Source: Desulfonatronum thiodismutans
GTDB lineage: Bacteria > Desulfobacterota > Desulfovibrionia > Desulfovibrionales > Desulfonatronaceae
Assembly: GCF_000717475.1 (NCBI RefSeq)
Contig: NZ_JPIK01000011.1
Span: forward strand, 62,001 to 126,000
Length of the DNA stretch: 64,000 nucleotides
Reading direction: 5' to 3'
Of the stretch, positions 26,701-34,342 are shown piece by piece; within the stretch, counting starts at the first letter, position 1, and every line of letters begins with the position of its first letter. The translations under genes were made by a program, and so were the position numbers. The notes under the pieces were generated by a model that saw nothing but the letters and a program-made list of their open reading frames with translations, ran no database searches and was not told where the DNA came from.

Positions 26701-27680
26701 CGAGTATTGCCAGATTGATCGGAATGGCCACTGGAGTCATTGTGCTTGGCGTCTCCATTGTCGGCGCCATGAACGGCTGGATGTCCACGGGTGCGGTTAT
26801 TGCCACGATGATTATTGTCTGGCGTCTTACCGGCCCCATGCAAAACACCTTGATGGCCGCGACAACCCTGATCAGGGTTTCCTCCACAACCCGCCAGCTG
26901 GACTCCCTGATGCGACTGCCCACGGAAGACAGCGGCATTGCTCATCGAACCCGCAGACCTCCGGCCAAGGGAGCCGTAAGTTTCACCAGAGTTTCCTTCC
27001 GATATTCCAATGATGCGGAACCTGCCCTTTTGGGGGTTACGTTTTCCGTAAGTCCGGGGCGCATGGTCACCATTACAGGGGCCAATGGCGCGGGCAAAAG
27101 CACATTGCTGAAATTGATCGCCAGAGCCTACACTCCCCAAGCCGGAGCGGTTCGCCTGGACAATGTGGATTTACGGCAGATACCCGTAGTGGATTTACGG
27201 TCCCAGATCAGTTACATGCCCCAGAATTGCGAGATCTTCTACGGAACCATTGAACAGAACCTGCGCCTCGCAAACCCCACCGCTTCATCTGAGGATCTCT
27301 GCTGGGCCCTGCATATGGCCGGGCTGTTCAACGATGCCGAGTCCATGCCTGAAGGCCTGCGGACAAGAATTTCCAACAATCAGGTCGATCAACTGCCCAA
27401 CGGATTTCGACAACGTCTTTCTTTGGCCAGGACCATGCTCAAGCCGGCCCCAGTGGTGCTCTTGGATGAGCCTGGGAACGGCATGGATGAACAAGGAGAC
27501 CAGGCAGTGACTCGATGTATTGAGTATCTCAAGGGGCGTTCCACCCTGGTTCTTGTGTCGCAGCGGCCCAGTCACATGCGTTTGGCCGATGCGGTCATCT
27601 ACCTGGAAAACGGCGTGGTTAAAAAAATTGGACCATTTGACCAAATCAACGAGATCGTTATGGCGGAGCTGAACAAATGA
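23724..27680 (+). CDS. Type I secretion ABC exporter, two half-transporters fused in one chain
   Basis: A 1318-residue fusion: membrane domain (about 55-340), NBD1 (Walker A GESGSGKS at 403-410, Walker B VILFDES at 527), a C39-like domain without catalytic Cys/His pattern (about 625-755), second membrane domain (about 765-1060), NBD2 (Walker A GANGAGKS at 1119-1126, Walker B VLLDEP with D1248, E1249). Type I exporters are normally homodimers of about 700 residues. Both ABC signatures are noncanonical (LPVGVSQ and LPNGFRQ instead of LSGGQ), and the NBD2 switch His is Gln1280, while NBD1 keeps H563. The C39-like domain suggests substrate docking without cleavage. It overlaps its neighbours by 4 bp. 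Confidence 0.88.
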   Translation: MNPIDTPSLSAPSSPAHAPETRKAGTKQDMTAREPRLVRIFRHIFESPDLRRALPGLAISSFLANLLALALPLTILQLFDRVIVNRSIETLILLLAGVFVALTLEEILRLLNARVTGWIGARFEHTETSRALERLLRAPLGLLRREEPGVHVDRLLSTTKVSAFYSGQALLVLFDLPFIILFLGLIWFIGGELILVPMIFLLLFGLIALGTGRWLREQHQQRTVQDDRRHNFLNETLRGIFSVKMLGMERLMQRRYERLQEGNVVHGAEVAYGSALASNQGLFFTQIMIVAIISFGGFAVFAGNMTPGGLAACMMLSVRALQPLRRSLSVWLRYQSFIDAQQRLDKVMELPFEAGDEKPELQPVRDSITLQNVALTRSPDSEDVLFKDLNMHVPAGKCVAIRGESGSGKSCLLSLINGITRPDSGKVLVDGRPLTEFDPESVAREISLLPQQGTLVSGTLMENMTFFDPSLEHAALALSQRLGLDRVVSGMKLGYDTPVTDSNAPSLPVGVSQRVAIIRALIKDPSVILFDESNISLDLEGDRLIRAFLAEDKGRRTIILVTHRPSLLTLADHVYTLENGLLVDGSVNQNHNAGTLEEATRCLASSPEYTSPQGENQFVDLNAFFSEESDLSRCLQPLLESLDWHGSPKELTEALPHMSPSLDITGLRSIMANLGFDVVRFRQKLTHVDERFFPCLFAPAAHPAQVVLKRQSDGRLQIFDSQHNAKALLTPSEMQGDIFVFRPQEKDDQADAQGRGWLRTLAGRFKRHIALTFLITVLGTLMTLAPPLFVMAMYNRVLPTGDVRMGLYLLAGVVIAMTLGWFLQRLKLRMISFMAGRAEYLIGNATFQRIMELPVSATQSPSPARQAMRLRSFENLREFFLGPLANLVFELPSTLILVIAIAFLNPWALPVIGVSALLFFILGMISQGPQKLQIQNSAKWAGKRWEFLMEAVSSLHALRAAGAVSLWLKRFRDVSGHSALDSFRTSWLNSKISSIARLIGMATGVIVLGVSIVGAMNGWMSTGAVIATMIIVWRLTGPMQNTLMAATTLIRVSSTTRQLDSLMRLPTEDSGIAHRTRRPPAKGAVSFTRVSFRYSNDAEPALLGVTFSVSPGRMVTITGANGAGKSTLLKLIARAYTPQAGAVRLDNVDLRQIPVVDLRSQISYMPQNCEIFYGTIEQNLRLANPTASSEDLCWALHMAGLFNDAESMPEGLRTRISNNQVDQLPNGFRQRLSLARTMLKPAPVVLLDEPGNGMDEQGDQAVTRCIEYLKGRSTLVLVSQRPSHMRLADAVIYLENGVVKKIGPFDQINEIVMAELNK

Positions 27681-29101
27681 AGACGAATCAAAAAGCCGAT
27701 CCTGGCAAGGCGACACAGTCAAGTCCGAAGTTGGGCGTTCGAGAAAGCCGCCTCTTATCCGAGGCCGAGCAGATCGAGGAAAGGCTCATTCCAGGATATG
27801 TCAAACCCTTGCTGACCCTCATTTTCCTCATGGTCTTGCTGTTTCTGGCCTGGGCCTCAACGGCCAAGCTTACGGAAGTGGCCCGGGCGCCCGGAGAAAT
27901 CATCCCCATAGGGCAAACCAAGATTGTCCAGCATCTTGACGGCGGGGAGATTGCAGAGATTCATGTCGACGAGGGCGATTTGGTGGAACGCGGACAGACC
28001 CTTCTGCTCATGGACGGTTCACAGGCCTCGGCCGACCTTCAGCAGATGGAAGCCCGCTGGATGGCCTTGTCCTTGCGCGCTGAACGGCTGCTGGCCTTTG
28101 CGGAGAACCGGGTTCCGGAATTCGTCCCCTCCCGCCTCCCTGCGGCCTTTCGACTTGAAGGAGATGAGCAGACCACGGAATACACCATCCTCACCACGCC
28201 CCACATGCATTTAATTCACGACCAGCTTGAGATCTACCACAAGCAGGTCGCTGTGCGCGAATCATCCTTGGCAGTCATCACCAGCCAGGTCGAACAAGCG
28301 CGCCAGAGGTTGATCCAGTTGGAGAAAGCCCTGGCCTCGGCACGCGATCACCAGAAGCACGTCGCTGAATTACTGGACATGCGCGAGGAACTGGGCAGGC
28401 AGCAACTCATCACTCGCACCGAACTTGTGGAAACGAGGCGGGCCAAGGTTACTGCTGATGGCGAAGTGGAACGGATCGAAGAGGAGATTATCTTCATCGA
28501 CGAGACGTTGACCGAGGCCAGCATAAGGCTGGAGGACGCCGCCAACCAGTTCCGCCGCGACGCCCTGAGCGAGCGAGGCGTAGTCAGGGCTGAACTGGCC
28601 GAGGTGGAGGAGACCCTGCAGCGCCTACGGGCCAGGGTCTCCCGCCTCGAAGTCCGCTCGCCGGAACGCGGTCTTATCCAGGACCTGCAGGTATTGACCA
28701 CCGGTCAAGTGGTGCAGCCTGGGGCCGTGCTTATGCGGATCGTACCCACGGATGTGCCTTTGGAAGCCGAAGTCCGGATTGCACCGCGGGACATCGGTCA
28801 CATCAAGATCGGCCAGAACGTCAGGATACGGGTCACCAGCTATGACTATCGCCGATTCGGCAACACCGAGGGGGTGCTGCGCCGCATCTCAGCGACCAAT
28901 GTCGTGACTCCGGGCGGCGATCCTTTCTTTCGAGGATGGATCGAACTGACCCGGCCCTATGTGGGCACGGATCCCACACGTTTTCAAATCCTGCCAGGCA
29001 TGAGCGTTGAGGCCGAAATCATCACCGGCGAGAAGACCTTTCTCGGCTATTTGTTCACCCCGGTGACGGACATTATCGACCGCTCTTTCGGAGAAAGGTA
29101 A
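27677..29101 (+). CDS. HlyD-family membrane fusion protein of the type I system
   Basis: A 474-residue adaptor. One N-terminal membrane segment (PLLTLIFLMVLLFLAWAST, about 37-57), then the lipoyl half-motif IVQHLDGGEIAEIHVDEGDL, a long periplasmic coiled coil (about 165-320; AVITSQVEQARQRLIQLEKA), the second lipoyl half and a beta-barrel end (IRVTSYDYRRFGNTEGVLRR). The QHLDGGxI motif marks the type I secretion (HlyD/LapC/PrtE) branch rather than RND adaptors. It overlaps the exporter gene by 4 bp and links it to the TolC-like protein. Confidence 0.93.
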   Translation: MKTNQKADPGKATQSSPKLGVRESRLLSEAEQIEERLIPGYVKPLLTLIFLMVLLFLAWASTAKLTEVARAPGEIIPIGQTKIVQHLDGGEIAEIHVDEGDLVERGQTLLLMDGSQASADLQQMEARWMALSLRAERLLAFAENRVPEFVPSRLPAAFRLEGDEQTTEYTILTTPHMHLIHDQLEIYHKQVAVRESSLAVITSQVEQARQRLIQLEKALASARDHQKHVAELLDMREELGRQQLITRTELVETRRAKVTADGEVERIEEEIIFIDETLTEASIRLEDAANQFRRDALSERGVVRAELAEVEETLQRLRARVSRLEVRSPERGLIQDLQVLTTGQVVQPGAVLMRIVPTDVPLEAEVRIAPRDIGHIKIGQNVRIRVTSYDYRRFGNTEGVLRRISATNVVTPGGDPFFRGWIELTRPYVGTDPTRFQILPGMSVEAEIITGEKTFLGYLFTPVTDIIDRSFGER

Positions 29102-29152
29102 TGCAGCTATCAACAATACGGTCAAACAACCAACCTATAACTTATGGACGGA

Positions 29153-29181
29153 TTGACGACTCTGCTTCCGATCCCTAAATA
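29153..29181 (+). promoter_or_regulatory. Sigma-70-type promoter of the Thr-repeat gene
   Basis: TTGACG (29153-29158), 17-bp spacer, TAAATA (29176-29181), about 60 bp before the ATG at 29243, inside an AT-rich 140-bp gap. It would let the putative substrate be made independently of the exporter genes. Confidence 0.5.
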
Positions 29182-29242
29182 CTGACAGCAAACATCAATA
29201 ATTTTAAAATACCACGACAAATTGCAGTCAGGGGGAATGGAC

Positions 29243-30322
29243 ATGGCAGAGAACGAAAACGAATCCACCGGCACTCCCACTTCCCAGGAAGCGGTCCAAT
29301 TTGATGAATTGACCAGCCTGGCCCAAGCGCAGGAAGGAACAACTGATACCGGTCCCGAGCCTGACGACAGCACCCCTGATCAGGTTGAAGAAAGCGGCCT
29401 GGAGAACGTGCAGGCAGCTCCGCCTGTTGATGAGACTCTGCGTGAGGTGCCGGACGAAGATACCGGATTCGCCGACCAGGATACAGAAGTCCCCCCCCAG
29501 GACATCGAAGAAGGACAGCCACTGCCGGTTATTGAAACCACCAGTGTGGGCCAACAAGACCCGGTCCCTCCGCTAGATCAACCCCTCCCCGCAGCTGAAA
29601 TCGACCGACCCGAACAACCCACCCCAAGGCAAGCTCCCGCAGAACCCACCGAGCCGGATGAAGTAACGCCATTGGGGGCAGAAACTCCGACGACGCCGAC
29701 CGGACCGGAATTGCTCGACGCCCCCGAAGGGCCGGATACTCCGACCACGCCTACAGGACCGACCACACCAACAACACCGACTACAATAACAACTCCGACA
29801 ACACCGACTACGGTTACAACCGGAACAACTGTTACAACTGTTACAACTGTTACAACTGGAACAACTGTTACAACTGGAACAACTGTTACAACCGGAACAA
29901 CTGTTACAACCGGAACAACGGTTACAACCGGAACAACGGTTACAACTGGAACAACTGTTACAACCGGAACAACGGTTACAACCGGAACAACGGTTACAAC
30001 CGGAACAACTGCCACAACGCCAACAAAGCCAAGGTCCGCAAGAAGTTTAGATAAGTTGGAAAATGATGTCCAGGACGATTCAGATGAAGTCTTCTCGGAA
30101 CATGGCATTTCCGGGTTGGAGGGCATTGCCTGGAATGCCGACGAGGTGATCCTGGAAGTGCGGGAGGACGGAGACGCCATGAGCTGGGACGTGCAGATCA
30201 CGGTTCATGATCATGGACATGACTCGTTTCTCGATGGATTTCACCTTGTAGAGACCACGCCTGCGCCTGATTTCTCGTTTGATCCGTCAGTCGAGAATGG
30301 AGGGGATTCGGACGTCGCATAG
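29243..30322 (+). CDS. Acidic Thr-rich hexapeptide-repeat protein, putative type I substrate
   Basis: A 359-residue protein without recognised family. Residues 1-150 are very acidic and Pro-rich. Residues about 150-255 are Thr-rich: TPTTPT-type, then regular VTTGTT hexapeptides. The C-terminal 95 residues are acidic with a folded look (GISGLEGIAWNADEVILEVR, SWDVQITVHDHGHDSFLDGF). There is no N-terminal signal peptide and no RTX (GGxGxD) motif. ATG 29243 is placed by AGGGGGA 6 bases upstream. Position directly after a dedicated type I exporter, lack of a Sec signal and the surface-fibre-like repeat make it the obvious cargo; the repeat would be a good glycosylation or spacer segment (inference). 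Confidence 0.75.
   Translation: MAENENESTGTPTSQEAVQFDELTSLAQAQEGTTDTGPEPDDSTPDQVEESGLENVQAAPPVDETLREVPDEDTGFADQDTEVPPQDIEEGQPLPVIETTSVGQQDPVPPLDQPLPAAEIDRPEQPTPRQAPAEPTEPDEVTPLGAETPTTPTGPELLDAPEGPDTPTTPTGPTTPTTPTTITTPTTPTTVTTGTTVTTVTTVTTGTTVTTGTTVTTGTTVTTGTTVTTGTTVTTGTTVTTGTTVTTGTTVTTGTTATTPTKPRSARSLDKLENDVQDDSDEVFSEHGISGLEGIAWNADEVILEVREDGDAMSWDVQITVHDHGHDSFLDGFHLVETTPAPDFSFDPSVENGGDSDVA
29858..30019 (+). repeat. 18-bp in-frame tandem repeat
   Basis: Nine consecutive units of the type GGAACAACTGTTACAACC, differing only at silent third positions (ACT/ACC/ACG mixtures). Each encodes one hexapeptide GTTVTT. An irregular unit lies just before (29822). Such arrays change length by slippage without breaking the frame. 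Confidence 0.95.
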
Positions 30323-30439
30323 AAGGAGTTCGCTGACCCGCCATGGTCCGGGTTGCGATGTTTCGCGGCCCGGCTTTTTTTCTCTGAAGGCGTTCAGGAG
30401 CATTTTGTTTGCGAAAATAAGTATGGGGATTATTTGCTA

Positions 30440-32887
30440 ATGGGGGTAATAAAACGCTTACTGTTCTCGGGTGATCTCCTGAACACCCCGCGTCACCGCA
30501 ACATGTTTTTGGACATGGAGGAAAACATTCATATCCATTTCCGCGATCTGCGTCTGGAATTGAGCCGCGGAGAGTTTGAAGACATCGTGGCGGTATTTAC
30601 CCGGCAATCGCGGGAACTCCTCGCCCTGATTCGGGAAAATGAATACCAGGACGGCATGCTGCCCAATGCCAATCAGGAAGATGTTCGCATATGGACGGAA
30701 TCTCGTCTGCGGCACGACGTGAAATACAATCCCCGCAAACTCTCCCTGGAAGAATGCGGCGACGGCTATCACCTCCATTACAGAAACTATAAGATCCTGA
30801 TCGACCCCGACGAATTCCGCGCCCTGGTCCAGGCCTTCAAGGACATTGATCTGGACACCCCCTATGCGTCCGCATATCACGAAGTGGAGGACCTTTTAAG
30901 GGCCAATGAAATCGATTTCATGCTCAGTGCCGGCAACCAGCCCGGCAAAGTGTTGGCCATCTCCGTTGCCAAACACCATTTAGCCAAAGTCCGGGACATC
31001 TTTGGCTATATCGGCTTTGCAAAAGAGAAGCGAGACAAGGAAGTACGCTACATCGGCCCGCGCCTGACCGTGGTTGTCACGGACGACGTCCAATACACGG
31101 CCCGGGACTATAAACGAATCAACGGGCTCAGCAGGACAGAGAGGCTGGTCGACTTTTTGTCCAGGAACAGCGCTGTCATCAATCCGGATGAACTCAACCT
31201 GATCAAGTGCCAAGTGCTTGATCTGTATTCTGCCCTGGTCTCCGGGAAGAGTCTGCATGTGGAAACTGATCCCCAGCTTTGGCTCTACGCCCGAACCAGC
31301 CAACAGGTTGTTTTCCCCTACAATGTCACCCCGCACGGCGGCAAGCAGGACGCCGCGAGCTTGTACAAAGCCTGGAGCACTCTTCTTGCCGGACTTGACC
31401 TGACCTTTGTCAAGCCGACCAAGGAACCCTTTGCCACCACCGCACAGCAGGAGCTGCGCAAAAAGGTCGACGAATTTCTGGCCAGAGAGGTCGCCTCCTG
31501 TATCGCCGTGGACAAGGTCCATCTGATGGGTTCGGCCAAGCGCGGAGACATGGGGCGCTACCATACCCCTTTTGTGCACGGCAGGCTGGCCAAGCTCGGC
31601 TCAGATGTGGATATCCTGGTGGAGATCAACCCGGCACACGAACAGGATCTCTCGGGCCATTGGCATCTCTACAGTGCGCAGTCCTCCCATGGATGCCCTG
31701 TCTATCACATGGGGCAGATTCCGTTCGCGGATGACTGGGGCGAATGGCAAGCGCGCTATCCGCACATCCAATTCACCGAACACTTGGTGGATGCCTATGT
31801 TTTTTTGCCGTCCCGGGGCAATCACCAGGACAGGGATGCTTTCCTGAAAAAATTCGGCGCACAATGCGTTTACGACCGATCCCGAGACGGGATCACGTAT
31901 CGCGGGAAAGATGAGGAGAGAATCGCCGGGATCATCACCGAGCAATACGGCTTTTCCAATGTCATCGTGGAAAAGATGATTGTTTCCACGGAAAACGCCT
32001 TATACAAAATTTTCGCGGACAATCAGAGCCTGATTCTCAAACTGTTCAAGGTTTCCGGCAACTACAGTCGTTCTCGCGTGGCGGAACATGTCGCATACGA
32101 AAAAAAGCTGGTTTCCCAGCTCAAGGAGCGCGGCATTCCCACCGCGGGCGTTCTTCCGTCACAAGACGAACATGTCGTTGTCAACGGCTTTCCGGCATTG
32201 CTCTTCGAGCGCATCCCAGGCACGGCGCAGCAGCGTCCGGAATATCCGCTGGAAACAATCGGCCCTGCCCTGGCCCGCATCCACGGCGTGCAGATGGAAC
32301 AACCGCTGGCTCTGGATGAGGCGTTCACCTTCGACGACATCTGCATGATCTGGCTGCCGCAGTTCTCCTCCTACCTCAAGAACACCCTGCCGGGCCGGGA
32401 GATCGCTGAGGCCTTCAAGGCGCTGATCCCCTTGGTCAACCGATACAATCCAGGCGAATACCGCGCCAGGATGTACGCCAACAGCCCTTGCGTGCACAAT
32501 CACGGCGACGTCACGCCCAAGAACCTGATCATCAGTGAACAAGGTCAAGTTTTTTTCTTCGATTTCAACAACGCCTACTTTGGCCCGCGCATGGCCGACA
32601 TCATTGACGGTGCCTTTGAATTCTCCCTGGCGGAGAAGTACATCCACTTGGCCGACTTTTCCCGGTTTGACGGCTTCCTGGCAGCCTATGACGCCCAGAC
32701 CACCCTGACCCCCGCGGAACACGAAGACCTTGAGAAATGGATCGAGCTGATGGGTTGCATTAAATTTACGAAGGAAATCAGGGTTTTGCTGGAGCGCCCC
32801 AAGGAGAAGCTGCGCAGGCGACGCGCATTGGCCATAGCGGAATTCGTTCTTTCCCGCACCGGCCCGAACCTTGCTTCCGCAGCCTGA
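30440..32887 (+). CDS. Nucleotidyltransferase-APH kinase fusion protein
   Basis: About 815 residues. The N-terminal part carries two copies of one motif: IHIHFRDLRLELSRGEFEDI (His31, His33, Arg35) and YHLHYRNYKILIDPDEFRAL (His111, His113, Arg115). Residues about 330-480 form a pol-beta nucleotidyltransferase (MGSAKRGD at 363, GSDVDILVEI with D389, D391). Residues about 520-780 form an aminoglycoside/choline-kinase fold: Lys in LILKLFK, Brenner motif HGDVTPKN with D690, metal Asp708 in FFDFNNA. Both active sites look intact. The start at 30440 is the best ATG; TTG 30353 is possible. It ends the type I secretion block. Function unknown; a nucleotide-activated headgroup or sugar kinase/transferase is plausible (inference). 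Confidence 0.85.
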   Translation: MGVIKRLLFSGDLLNTPRHRNMFLDMEENIHIHFRDLRLELSRGEFEDIVAVFTRQSRELLALIRENEYQDGMLPNANQEDVRIWTESRLRHDVKYNPRKLSLEECGDGYHLHYRNYKILIDPDEFRALVQAFKDIDLDTPYASAYHEVEDLLRANEIDFMLSAGNQPGKVLAISVAKHHLAKVRDIFGYIGFAKEKRDKEVRYIGPRLTVVVTDDVQYTARDYKRINGLSRTERLVDFLSRNSAVINPDELNLIKCQVLDLYSALVSGKSLHVETDPQLWLYARTSQQVVFPYNVTPHGGKQDAASLYKAWSTLLAGLDLTFVKPTKEPFATTAQQELRKKVDEFLAREVASCIAVDKVHLMGSAKRGDMGRYHTPFVHGRLAKLGSDVDILVEINPAHEQDLSGHWHLYSAQSSHGCPVYHMGQIPFADDWGEWQARYPHIQFTEHLVDAYVFLPSRGNHQDRDAFLKKFGAQCVYDRSRDGITYRGKDEERIAGIITEQYGFSNVIVEKMIVSTENALYKIFADNQSLILKLFKVSGNYSRSRVAEHVAYEKKLVSQLKERGIPTAGVLPSQDEHVVVNGFPALLFERIPGTAQQRPEYPLETIGPALARIHGVQMEQPLALDEAFTFDDICMIWLPQFSSYLKNTLPGREIAEAFKALIPLVNRYNPGEYRARMYANSPCVHNHGDVTPKNLIISEQGQVFFFDFNNAYFGPRMADIIDGAFEFSLAEKYIHLADFSRFDGFLAAYDAQTTLTPAEHEDLEKWIELMGCIKFTKEIRVLLERPKEKLRRRRALAIAEFVLSRTGPNLASAA

Positions 32888-33237
32888 ACCGCCCGGCATC
32901 CGCTGATAGGGCACCAAGATTGAGAGGCGTTTCAGGGGCAGAAGCGCCGCGTCGTCTGGACGGACCATGGAGTCGACCGTTTGAGCATGAGCGCCGAGGA
33001 GTTTCACCGGTAATTCCTGGCTGGCCCCATGCCACCGAACATCGCCAAAGAACATTTTGCGTCCTCTGAACAGCCAATTCGCTTCGACTTTGAATATTCA
33101 GCATCAGGATAAAGAAGATTAGAGGCTTAAGCAGTTAAAGCTGATAGACGGTAGTCACCTTTAGGCAGCTCCTGTTTTTTTGCTTTGAGCGGTTCAAACA
33201 TTATAAACTATCGGCTTTGCCGATGGCCTCCGGGCTC
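32888..33237. other. Intergenic gap, no gene seen
   Basis: About 350 bases between the fusion enzyme and the sigma-54 promoter. No coding frame with family resemblance and no clear terminator were found. An activator-binding site for the promoter at 33238 would be expected here; a short inverted repeat, TCGGCTTTGCCGA (33211-33223), is the only candidate seen. Confidence 0.4.
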
Positions 33238-33253
33238 TGGAACAAATATTGCA
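33238..33253 (+). promoter_or_regulatory. Sigma-54 (-24/-12) promoter of the PEP-CTERM gene
   Basis: TGGAACAAATATTGCA has GG at 33239-33240 and GC at 33251-33252, exactly 10 bases between, matching the -24/-12 consensus TGGCAC-N5-TTGCA in 10 of 11 conserved bases. The ATG follows 55 bp later. PEP-CTERM genes are known to be often under the sigma-54 activator PrsR. Confidence 0.75.
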
Positions 33254-33307
33254 TAATTGTTGCGAATGTCTAATTTTTTACGTTCCCAAACGGCAAGGAG
33301 CAATATC

Positions 33308-34129
33308 ATGAAAAAACTGACAAGGGTATCCCTCATCTTCGCGTTTGCTACAATCCTGTTTTTATGGACTCTCGCGTCGGCACAGGCGCTGACCGTTCAC
33401 TTCAACGACGACAACATCATTTGGCCAGGCTGGGAAACACAGCGTGCTGGTTATCTTGGTGACAATACTGAAGATGTCATATGGAACCCGAACATCGTAG
33501 GGGGAAGTGTAAACATTGATAATAACAGATTGGCATCTATAGAAATTGAGTTTGAGAGTTGGGGAGGGGGGGCATCTCCCAATTTGTGGAACTTTCTTCG
33601 CCCTGGAGATCTGTTTATTGACTTGGGAGCAGACGGCTATTGGAATTACGCTTTCAATTTCTGGGACCACACGATAAAAGATCAAGATAATTACCAATAT
33701 TGGTATGGGGAATTACCAGGAAATGACATAGCCGCTGAACATGTGTACCAAATTGACGCCCCCCTCCCTATTCTTGGACCTGGAACGGGTACTTTAGCAC
33801 CTGATTCAGGTTATTTGGAGAGTAATTGGACGAATGGCAGATTTGACCATCCGATAGCTTTCAACCCCTCATCGCAAATCGCGTATACCGACATACTCGA
33901 CTCCAACAACCTCCCAAGATTGCTTGGTTGGGGATCTACGATAATCACCTTTTCAAACCTGAATCTTGATTTATCAGGCATAAGCGAAATTACTATTGGC
34001 TGGACCCAAAATTGTGCCAATGATGTATTACTCCAAAGCATGGTCATCCCCGAGCCCGGCACCCTGCTCCTGCTGGGCATTGGTTTAGCCGGACTGCTTG
34101 CGGTACGCCGGAGAATGACGGCCCACTGA
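33308..34129 (+). CDS. PEP-CTERM sorting-signal protein
   Basis: A 273-residue exported protein. Residues 1-30 are a Sec signal (MKKLTRVSLIFAFATILFLW, then Ala-rich ASAQA cleavage). The body is rich in Trp, Asn, Tyr and Gly without known catalytic motifs. The C-terminus has the PEP motif (VIPEPG), a hydrophobic helix (LLLLGIGLAGLLAV) and an Arg cluster (RRRM), the signal recognised by exosortase. AAGGAG lies 7 bases before the ATG. The gene is AT-richer than its neighbours. It stands alone; exosortase and exopolysaccharide genes are outside the window. Confidence 0.95.
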   Translation: MKKLTRVSLIFAFATILFLWTLASAQALTVHFNDDNIIWPGWETQRAGYLGDNTEDVIWNPNIVGGSVNIDNNRLASIEIEFESWGGGASPNLWNFLRPGDLFIDLGADGYWNYAFNFWDHTIKDQDNYQYWYGELPGNDIAAEHVYQIDAPLPILGPGTGTLAPDSGYLESNWTNGRFDHPIAFNPSSQIAYTDILDSNNLPRLLGWGSTIITFSNLNLDLSGISEITIGWTQNCANDVLLQSMVIPEPGTLLLLGIGLAGLLAVRRRMTAH

Positions 34130-34205
34130 TCCTGAAATTTGAGCAAAGTACCGCCTGAAAGACAGTGCGTATGTCCGGACAAATCGGACATGAGACACAT
34201 ATCAA

Positions 34206-34246
34206 AGCCCATCTGTCCGGATAATCCGGATAGATGGGCTTTTTTC
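34206..34246 (+). terminator. Rho-independent terminator after the PEP-CTERM gene
   Basis: AGCCCATCTGTCCGGA pairs with TCCGGATAGATGGGCT (one G-U pair) around a 3-base loop, followed by six T. Confidence 0.9.
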
Positions 34247-34342
34247 AGTCCAGACGGCTGAAGCTTCCATGAGGAATTCCTCCACCCGATTGGATATCTT
34301 TCGGCTGATTCTTCCAGCAATGCAAAGAGCCCATCCCCTCAG

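Noticed and set aside
23724..27680. Active C39 peptidase domain for leader cleavage
   Set aside because: The central domain has the fold pattern of a C39-like domain but no Cys/His catalytic arrangement could be seen, so a binding role is preferred.
29822..30019. Possible CRISPR array or satellite DNA
   Set aside because: The period is 18 bp without spacers, lies inside an open frame, and variation is confined to third codon positions, so it is a coding repeat.
29243..30322. RTX adhesin as cargo of the type I system
   Set aside because: No GGxGxDxUx repeats occur here or elsewhere in the window; the Thr-repeat protein is therefore listed as a non-RTX candidate only.
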